Origin: JBJXGC01 sp046154545
GTDB lineage: Bacteria; Chloroflexota; Dehalococcoidia; Tepidiformales; Tepidiformaceae
Direction of reading: 5' to 3'
Assembly: GCA_046154545.1 (NCBI GenBank)
Contig: JBJXGC010000344.1
Location: 1 to 9,983, forward strand
Length of the DNA stretch: 9,983 nucleotides
This document shows positions 6,068 to 9,983 of this stretch, piece by piece. Each line of letters opens with the position of its first letter. Position 1 is the stretch's first letter. Below the pieces are notes generated by a model. It saw only the letters and a program-made list of their open reading frames with translations, was not told the origin of the DNA and searched no databases. The translations under genes were made by a program, and so were the position numbers.

Positions 6068-6981
6068 CAGAAGTAGCCCTCGCGCTTGCGGTCTTCCATC
6101 GCGGCTTCGGAGAACTGGTCGTCTGCCCGGCTCTGCCCGCGCTCGGTGATGCGGGTGGCCGCGATCTCCGCCACGACCGTGGCGATATCCGCCGCTTCGG
6201 AACGGACGGCGGCTGTGCAGGTCATGTCCCCGACGGTCCGGTAGCGGACCGGCGCCGCGAAGGCGCGCTCGTTCGGGAGCATGGGGAGGTAGGGGCTCAC
6301 GGCCATCAGCATGCCGTCCCGCTCGAAGACCTCACGCTCATGGCTGAAGTAGATCGAGGGGACGCCGATCCCGTCGCGCTCGACGTAGCGCCAGATGTCG
6401 AGCTCGGTCCAGTTCGAGAGGGGGAAGACGCGCATGTGCTCGCCCTTCACGTGCATGCCGTTGAAGAGGTGCCAGAGTTCGGGGCGCTGGTTGCGCGGGT
6501 CCCACTGTCCGAACTCATCGCGAAAGGAGAAGACGCGCTCTTTGGCGCGGGCCTTCTCTTCGTCCCGCCGCGCTCCGCCGATGGCTGCGTCGAACTGGTG
6601 CTGGGCGATGGCGCCGAGCAGGACGGGCGTCTGCAGGCGATTGCGGGAGGCGCGCGGGCCCCGTTCCTCCACCAACTCGCCCAGGTCGATGGCCTCCTGG
6701 ACGGAGGCGGCGATCAGGCGGACGCCCAGTTCAGCCACGCGCCGGTCACGGAATTCAAGGACCTCGGGGAAGTTGTGGCCGGTGTCGATATGCATCACGG
6801 GGAAGGGGATCTTCGCCGGCCAGAAGGCCTTCTCAGCGATGCGGAGGAGGACGATGGAGTCCTTCCCGCCGGAGAAGAGGAGGGCCGGGCGCTCAAACTC
6901 AGCGGCGACCTCGCGCATGATGAAGATCGCTTCGGCTTCGAGGTTGTCGAGGTCGGTGTCGTGTTCGGCTGCGGTGGTCAT
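6067..6981 (-). CDS. cysD: Sulfate adenylyltransferase subunit 2 (CysD)
   Basis: 304 residues, full length. This PP-loop ATP pyrophosphatase subunit adenylates sulfate to APS with CysN. The PP-loop FSGGKDS is at 36-42, followed by FPVMHIDTGHNFPEVLEFRD, GGARRDEEKARAKERVFSFRD and FPLSNWTELDIWRYV, all characteristic of CysD. The conserved tail DRKREGYF ends the protein. It opens the cysD-cysN-transporter operon. The ATG at 6981 leaves the short N-terminus expected before LEAEAIFIMREVAAEFE. Its ribosome-binding site is poor (only CGAG nearby). The upstream frame ending in an ATGA overlap at this start may supply translation by coupling. A palindrome at 7054-7070 lies about 70 nt upstream and could be the operator. 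Confidence 0.96.
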   Translation of the reverse strand: MTTAAEHDTDLDNLEAEAIFIMREVAAEFERPALLFSGGKDSIVLLRIAEKAFWPAKIPFPVMHIDTGHNFPEVLEFRDRRVAELGVRLIAASVQEAIDLGELVEERGPRASRNRLQTPVLLGAIAQHQFDAAIGGARRDEEKARAKERVFSFRDEFGQWDPRNQRPELWHLFNGMHVKGEHMRVFPLSNWTELDIWRYVERDGIGVPSIYFSHEREVFERDGMLMAVSPYLPMLPNERAFAAPVRYRTVGDMTCTAAVRSEAADIATVVAEIAATRITERGQSRADDQFSEAAMEDRKREGYF

Positions 6982-7040
6982 GGCGCTCGATGTGGGTCAT
7001 CTCCGGACGGGCACAGGGCTCCGCACCGGGCTGTCCACAC
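6978..7040 (-). CDS. Possible upstream ORF with cysteine codons overlapping the cysD start
   Basis: A 20-codon frame from GTG at 7040 begins VWTARCGALCP and ends with TGA overlapping the cysD ATG (ATGA). It has two TGC codons at positions 6 and 10. An ATG two bases upstream (7042) opens another frame that also begins Met-Cys but overruns the cysD start. Cys-rich upstream ORFs overlapping sulfur-assimilation genes are known attenuators in mycobacteria, which makes this layout suggestive. No ribosome-binding site is visible. A start site from the promoter-like TTGACT/GACTAT pair would lie slightly downstream of the GTG, so an upstream promoter would be needed. Confidence 0.2.
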   Translation of the reverse strand: MWTARCGALCPSGDDPHRAP

Positions 7041-7053
7041 ATAGTCGAGGAAG

Positions 7054-7070
7054 TTGACCGAAATAGTCAA
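7054..7070. promoter_or_regulatory. TTGAC-N7-GTCAA palindrome, candidate operator for cysD or the toxin-antitoxin pair
   Basis: TTGAC (7054-7058) and GTCAA (7066-7070) are perfect inverted repeats with 7 nt between. The flanks AAG and GTT extend the symmetry with one mismatch per side (AAnTTGAC-N7-GTCAAnTT). The minus-strand TTGACT (7070-7065) could serve as -35 for cysD, with a poor -10 GACTAT after 18 nt. The architecture resembles sites of Rrf2-family regulators such as IscR, but no such regulator is in view. The site lies between divergent cysD and the antitoxin gene and could serve either. Confidence 0.45.
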
Positions 7071-7145
7071 GTTTAGGCTCTGTTACGGCTGTTTCTGTGG
7101 TTCGACAGGTAGGCGGCGACCCGCCCCAGCGACTCAGCGAGCATG

Positions 7146-7164
7146 TACAATGGCCGGTAGGAGG
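7146..7164 (+). promoter_or_regulatory. Candidate -10 box and strong ribosome-binding site of the antitoxin gene
   Basis: TACAAT (7146-7151) matches the -10 consensus at 5 of 6 positions, without a clear -35. TAGGAGG (7158-7164) is a near-ideal Shine-Dalgarno 6 nt before the ATG at 7171. This decides that start over upstream in-frame ATGs at 7144 and 7054. Confidence 0.5.
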
Positions 7165-7170
7165 CCGCTG

Positions 7171-7467
7171 ATGTCAATCGCTCCCGCCGGCACGAACGTT
7201 CGTCCGCTCCATGACCTCGGCCCGCTGGGGACGTCGGTCGCGGTCGAAGTGGCACAGGGTACCTCGGCCACGGAATTCTTCGACAACGGCAACCGGGTGG
7301 CCGTCATGGTGCCGCCTGTCCTGTACGATGAACTCTGCGATGCGGCCAATCGCCTCGCGCTGATAGAGGCGCTCAATGAAGCGGAAGCGAGCCTTGCTGA
7401 CGGACGAGCAGTCCCGCACGAGGAAGTCCTCCCCCTTCTCCGCAAGTGGGCTGAAGAGCCCGGGTGA
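7171..7467 (+). CDS. Type II antitoxin, Phd/YefM-like
   Basis: 98 residues from the ATG at 7171, chosen because TAGGAGG stands 6 nt before it. The N-terminal half has the Phd/YefM pattern: VRPLHDLG near the start, then DNGNRVAVMVPPVLYDEL (about 38-55), matching the family's short beta hairpin (xGxxVAVxVxxxxYxxL). The C-terminal half is a charged helical tail (ALNEAEASLADGRAVPHEEV, then LLRKWAEE), as in antitoxins that wrap a RelE/ParE toxin. The family binds and neutralises its toxin and represses its own promoter. The stop overlaps the next gene's GTG by 4 nt (GTGA), coupling translation. The pair lies on the strand opposite to the flanking cys genes. Family assignment is by pattern only; a RelB-like antitoxin is the alternative. 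Confidence 0.7.
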   Translation: MSIAPAGTNVRPLHDLGPLGTSVAVEVAQGTSATEFFDNGNRVAVMVPPVLYDELCDAANRLALIEALNEAEASLADGRAVPHEEVLPLLRKWAEEPG

Positions 7468-7775
7468 CCCCGCGCATTCGCTGGTCCTCGCGCGGACTGG
7501 CTGATCTTCATGAGATTCATGACTACCTTGAACGCGAGTTTCCCGCCGCTCGACCGCGGGCGATGCGCGCGCTGCTTCGTGCAATGGACAGGATCGGCGC
7601 CTTCGCCAACGCCGCCCCTATCGCGATCGTCGTTGGCGAGAGGGCTTACCACGCGGCGTTGGCGGGGAACTACATCGTTTACTACGAAGTCGTCGATGAT
7701 TGGGCCGTCATCGCCCGAATCCGCGACGCCCGCCGGGACGTCAAGGGTTTTGACCCGGGCTCCAGTGAACCTTGA
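7464..7775 (+). CDS. RelE/ParE-family toxin
   Basis: 103 residues starting at a GTG inside the antitoxin's stop (GTGA). The order of elements is that of the RelE/ParE fold: beta strand RIRWSSRGLADL at the start, a two-helix region (LADLHEIHDYLEREF, then ARPRAMRALLRAMDRI), then strands around GERAYHAALAGNYIVYYEV and WAVIARIRDARRD. The last motif corresponds to the ParE-type (I/V)xRIxxGRRD, suggesting gyrase poisoning rather than ribosome-dependent mRNA cleavage, though this cannot be settled from sequence. Length is normal and the frame is intact, so the pair is probably functional. The stop lies 16 nt from the converging cysC stop. Confidence 0.78.
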   Translation: MTPRIRWSSRGLADLHEIHDYLEREFPAARPRAMRALLRAMDRIGAFANAAPIAIVVGERAYHAALAGNYIVYYEVVDDWAVIARIRDARRDVKGFDPGSSEP

Positions 7776-7786
7776 TGCAAGAGACT

Positions 7787-7806
7787 CGCGGCTACACCAG
7801 GCCGCG
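7787..7806 (-). terminator. Hairpin at the end of cysC, weak terminator candidate
   Basis: CGCGGC (7787-7792) pairs with GCCGCG (7801-7806) around an 8-nt loop that includes the cysC stop codon. On the minus strand the stem is followed by GAGTCTCTTG, only mildly T-rich. It could end the cysH-cysC transcript and, from the other side, the toxin transcript. Confidence 0.28.
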
Positions 7807-8352
7807 GGCCTCCAGGTACGACAGCACCCGGGCGAGGGACGCCTCCACCGGCTCCTGGCCCGTCGGCACGACGAGTTCCGGGTGCAGGGGCGGCTCATAG
7901 GGGTCGTCGATGCCGGTGAAGCCGGTGCGCTTTCCGGCGCGGGCCTCGGCGTAGAGGCCTTTCACGTCGCGCGCCTCGCACTCTTCGAGGGTGGCGGCCA
8001 CGTACGTCTCGATGAAGGCGGAGCCGTCGCCTTCGACGAGGCGGCGGTTCGCGTCGCGCGTGTCGCGGTAGGGCGAGATGGCGGCCGTCACGACGGCGAC
8101 ACCGTTGCGCGCGAGCAGGTTCGCGACGAAACCGATGCGGAGGATGTTCGTGTCGCGGTCCTCCCTGCTGAAGCCGAGGCCCTTCGAGAGGCTGGTGCGC
8201 ACGACATCGCCATCGAGCACCTCCACGCGGCGGCCACGCTCGCGCAGGAGTGGGGCGAGCGCCTCCGTCAGCGTCGATTTCCCGGCCCCGGAGAGCCCGG
8301 TGAACCAGATGACGAATCCTTTGTCAGGCAGCGTGTTTCCTCCGCGGCTCAA
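7792..8352 (-). CDS. cysC: Adenylylsulfate (APS) kinase
   Basis: Up to 186 residues. It phosphorylates APS to PAPS with ATP. The P-loop GLSGAGKST is at 19-27, then LDGDVVR, the substrate loop LSKGLGFSREDRDTNILRIG, AAISPYRDTRDANRR, and the lid region KGLYAEARAGKRTGFTGIDDPYEPP, all diagnostic. The coordinates use the first in-frame start, TTG at 8352, which has only a weak AGGT upstream. A perfect GGAGGA (8338-8343) lies inside that reading and stands 6-7 nt before an in-frame CTG (8331-8329). The real protein may therefore start there as LPDKGFVIWF, 7 residues shorter. It follows cysH by 27 nt on the same strand and is presumably co-transcribed. APS kinase is not needed if CysH uses APS directly, so PAPS may feed sulfation or be an alternative CysH substrate. 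Confidence 0.94.
   Translation of the reverse strand: MSRGGNTLPDKGFVIWFTGLSGAGKSTLTEALAPLLRERGRRVEVLDGDVVRTSLSKGLGFSREDRDTNILRIGFVANLLARNGVAVVTAAISPYRDTRDANRRLVEGDGSAFIETYVAATLEECEARDVKGLYAEARAGKRTGFTGIDDPYEPPLHPELVVPTGQEPVEASLARVLSYLEARGLV
8338..8343 (-). promoter_or_regulatory. GGAGGA ribosome-binding site pointing to a CTG start for cysC
   Basis: On the minus strand GGAGGA is followed by AACACG and then CTG at 8331-8329. It is the strongest Shine-Dalgarno near the gene and is useless to the TTG at 8352, which lies upstream of it. No ATG or GTG is in frame nearby. Confidence 0.5.
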
Positions 8353-8379
8353 TTGGTGGACCTGGTGGGCGCCTTGGAC

Positions 8380-9081
8380 CTAGGTGTGGAGGCCGCACTC
8401 GTCTTTGTCGAGCCCTTCCCAGCGGCCGGCCCGGCCCTGGACCCCCGGGATCGTGCAGTTGTAGCAGCCGATGCTGGCGTATCCGCGGTCGAGGAGGGCG
8501 TTGTAGGGAAGCTTGTTTTCGACTAGGTAGGCCCAGGTCCGCTTCTCGTCCCAGTTGGCGAGCGGGTTGAGCTTCACGACGCCGAACTTCTCGTTCCAGG
8601 CGACGATGGGCACGTCGGAGCGGCCTTCGGACTGGTCGCGCCGCAAGCCCGAGACCCAGGCGCTCTTGCCTTCGAGGGCGCGGTGGTTCGGTTCGATCTT
8701 GCGCAGCTCGCAACAGAGGTCGGGATCCCGCATCCAAAGGGCTGAGCCGTATTGGGTTGCCTGCTCCTCGTGGGTCAGCCGCGACTTGTAGACCTGGACG
8801 TTCGTCAGGCCGAGCGCGGGCACGGTCTCGCGCATGTTCTGGTGGGTCTCCTCGAACAGGTAGTCGGTATCGAGCACGAACACATGCACGTCCGGCTTGA
8901 GCTGGGCCACCATGTGGAGGATGGCTGCGCCGGTGACGCCACCGAAGCTCGCGCCCACGCTGAGGCCGTCGCCGAAGGTATCGACGGCCCAACGCGCGAT
9001 CTCGCGGGGGTCGGCGGTCTCGAAGCGAGCGTTGAGCTGGGCCAGCTCGGCTGGCGTGAACGGCACGGTGGTAGTGGGCAT
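8380..9081 (-). CDS. cysH: Phosphoadenylyl/adenylylsulfate reductase, APS-reductase type
   Basis: 233 residues. It reduces APS or PAPS to sulfite using thioredoxin or glutaredoxin. The PP-loop-like SVGASFGG is at 41-48, VFVLDTDYLFEET at 67-79, RRDQS at 148-152 and the catalytic ECGLH near the C-terminus (228-232, Cys229). Two additional Cys pairs, CC at 123-124 (LCCELRKIEP) and CYNC at 206-209, are the four ligands of the [4Fe-4S] cluster found in APS reductases and in Bacillus-type CysH, and absent from E. coli-type PAPS reductases. The ATG at 9081 has AGG 7 nt upstream. The gene is divergent from the sulfite reductase gene across an intergenic region of 120 nt dominated by a 50-bp palindrome, and cysC follows it. 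Confidence 0.95.
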   Translation of the reverse strand: MPTTTVPFTPAELAQLNARFETADPREIARWAVDTFGDGLSVGASFGGVTGAAILHMVAQLKPDVHVFVLDTDYLFEETHQNMRETVPALGLTNVQVYKSRLTHEEQATQYGSALWMRDPDLCCELRKIEPNHRALEGKSAWVSGLRRDQSEGRSDVPIVAWNEKFGVVKLNPLANWDEKRTWAYLVENKLPYNALLDRGYASIGCYNCTIPGVQGRAGRWEGLDKDECGLHT

Positions 9082-9110
9082 GGCAGCGCCTAAAGATGAG
9101 TAGTTCGCTC

Positions 9111-9160
9111 GACTTTATCAACAATGCCCGTTGAAGGCAACCGGGATTGTTGATAAAGTC
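9111..9160. promoter_or_regulatory. 50-bp palindrome between cysH and the sulfite reductase gene, candidate shared operator
   Basis: The arms GACTTTATCAACAAT (9111-9125) and ATTGTTGATAAAGTC (9146-9160) are perfect 15-bp inverted repeats. The inner 20 nt continue the symmetry with two mismatched pairs, down to an AAGG centre (9134-9137). The arms are A/T-rich in a G/C-rich region. The centre lies about 55-65 nt from both start codons (9081 and 9202). TTGTTG or TTGATA in each arm could act as outward -35 elements, though no good -10 is seen on either side. The symmetry and placement fit a regulator controlling both transcripts. Confidence 0.65.
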
Positions 9161-9201
9161 ACTCCAGTTTACGTGCCCTCTCGCTTGAAAGGTGGCTGGC
9201 C

Positions 9202-9983
9202 ATGACCGCAACGGCGGAAACGATCGTCTACACGGACGACCCCGCGAAAGTCCTCCCGATCCTCGAGCGCGAGCTCGACGACTTCACGACCGAAGCGACC
9301 CGCTACCTTGCCGGGGAGTGGATCGAGAACCAGTTCATCGGCTTCCGCCTCAAGCAGGGGGTCTATGGCCAGCGCCAGCCGGGCGTCCAGATGATCCGCT
9401 GCAAGCTTCCGTTCGGCGGCGTCACGCCGGAGCAGATGGAGGCCTTCGGCGAGGTCGCGGAGCGGTACGCGCCCCTGCGGAAGGGCCACGTGACCACGCG
9501 GCAGAACTTCCAGTTCCACCACATCCCGATCCTGAAGGCGGCTGAGGCGCTGTTTGTGATGGCGAAGGCCGGCATCTCGACGAGGGAGGCCTGCGGGAAC
9601 ACCGTCCGCAACGTCACCGGCGACCCGTGGGCGGGCGTGAACAACCAGGAGGCCTTCGACCCTACGCCCTACGCCGGCGCCTTCGCCCGCTACTGGCTGC
9701 GCAACCCGCTGAGCCAGCTCTTGCCGCGGAAATGCAAGGTCGCCTTTAGCAGCAGCGACGAGGACATCGCGATCACGCGCATCCACGACCTCGGCTTCAT
9801 CCCTCGCATCCGGGATGGCGTCAAGGGCTTCGAGATCATCACCGGCGGCGGTACGAGCATCATGCCGCGCGTCGGTTACACGCTCTACGACTTCGTCTCG
9901 ACGGAGGAGTACCTGAAGGTGAGCGAGGCCGTCATCCGCATCTTCGAGCGGGCGGACGAGCTGCGGAAGAACCGGGCGAAGGC
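9202..9983 (+). CDS. sir: Ferredoxin-type sulfite (or nitrite) reductase, N-terminal part (continues beyond right edge)
   Basis: 260 codons are visible, with no stop before the window ends; the family usually has about 550-600 residues. It reduces sulfite to sulfide (or nitrite to ammonia) by six electrons using siroheme and a [4Fe-4S] cluster. The ferredoxin-like half domain spans about 40-110: FIGFRLKQGVYGQRQPGVQM, IRCKLPFGG, and GHVTTRQNFQFHHI with the siroheme-contacting TTRQNFQ. The NIR_SIR domain begins near 129 with EACGNTVRNVTGDPWAG. The cluster cysteines lie beyond the edge. The cys neighbours favour sulfite over nitrite. The ATG at 9202 follows AAAGGTGG about 6 nt upstream. The gene is divergent from cysH across the 50-bp palindrome, so the two are probably co-regulated. 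Confidence 0.9.
   Translation, partial: MTATAETIVYTDDPAKVLPILERELDDFTTEATRYLAGEWIENQFIGFRLKQGVYGQRQPGVQMIRCKLPFGGVTPEQMEAFGEVAERYAPLRKGHVTTRQNFQFHHIPILKAAEALFVMAKAGISTREACGNTVRNVTGDPWAGVNNQEAFDPTPYAGAFARYWLRNPLSQLLPRKCKVAFSSSDEDIAITRIHDLGFIPRIRDGVKGFEIITGGGTSIMPRVGYTLYDFVSTEEYLKVSEAVIRIFERADELRKNRAK

Noticed and set aside
7073..7144. 23-codon minus-strand ORF upstream of cysD (starts MLAESLGRVAAYL)
   Set aside because: No ribosome-binding site or promoter at suitable spacing and no cysteine codons. It overlaps the antitoxin promoter region and looks like chance.
7054..7170. Upstream extension of the antitoxin to the ATG at 7054
   Set aside because: The extra 39 residues are Cys/Arg-rich and cross the palindrome and the -10 box. 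The strong TAGGAGG before 7171 fixes the start there.
9111..9160. Two inverted TTATCAACA words resembling DnaA boxes, possible replication origin
   Set aside because: Each differs from TTATCCACA at one base, there are only two, and no dnaA, dnaN, parAB or AT-rich unwinding region is near. Their exact symmetry is better explained by an operator palindrome.
9173..9204. 10-codon GTG frame whose TGA overlaps the sulfite reductase start
   Set aside because: No ribosome-binding site and no cysteine codons. The downstream gene has its own good AAAGGTGG, so coupling is not needed; an ATGA overlap arises easily before ATGACC starts.

Overview
The window is a GC-rich bacterial chromosome segment, with strong G/C bias at third codon positions and GTG/TTG starts. 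Several genes look leaderless, with a TANNNT box 6-8 nt before the start codon and no Shine-Dalgarno sequence. This, together with the gene content, fits a high-GC lineage such as Chloroflexota. That placement is an inference and is weakly supported; no rRNA or marker gene is present.

Left part (1-1774): a GntR-type regulator runs off the left edge on the minus strand. It is followed on the same strand by a secreted or lipoprotein-like protein with a long Ala/Thr/Pro linker. Transcription then diverges. On the plus strand lie a tiny one-helix membrane ORF interrupted by an in-frame TAG, and a leader of about 170 nt full of GC hairpins and containing a possible leader peptide. This leader leads into cimA (1775-3364), citramalate synthase of the threonine-independent isoleucine pathway. 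A small, lower-GC ORF resembling the DUF4926 family follows.

Right part (3672-9983): an assimilatory sulfate reduction cluster. On the minus strand, cysD-cysN (ATP sulfurylase) is translationally coupled to a multi-pass membrane protein with a Na/Pi-cotransporter-like internal repeat, a good candidate for the sulfate importer. Further right, also minus, are cysH (an APS-reductase-type enzyme with two Cys pairs) and cysC (APS kinase). Divergent from cysH is a ferredoxin-type sulfite/nitrite reductase cut by the right edge. Together they take up sulfate, activate it to APS (and PAPS), reduce it to sulfite and then to sulfide. A Phd/YefM-ParE-like toxin-antitoxin pair sits on the opposite strand between cysC and cysD.

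The most interesting non-coding signals are a 50-bp near-perfect palindrome in the cysH/sir divergent intergenic region, a TTGAC-N7-GTCAA palindrome upstream of cysD, a possible cysteine-codon upstream ORF overlapping the cysD start, a candidate CTG start for cysC, and the structured cimA leader. All are read by eye; no database search or folding was run.
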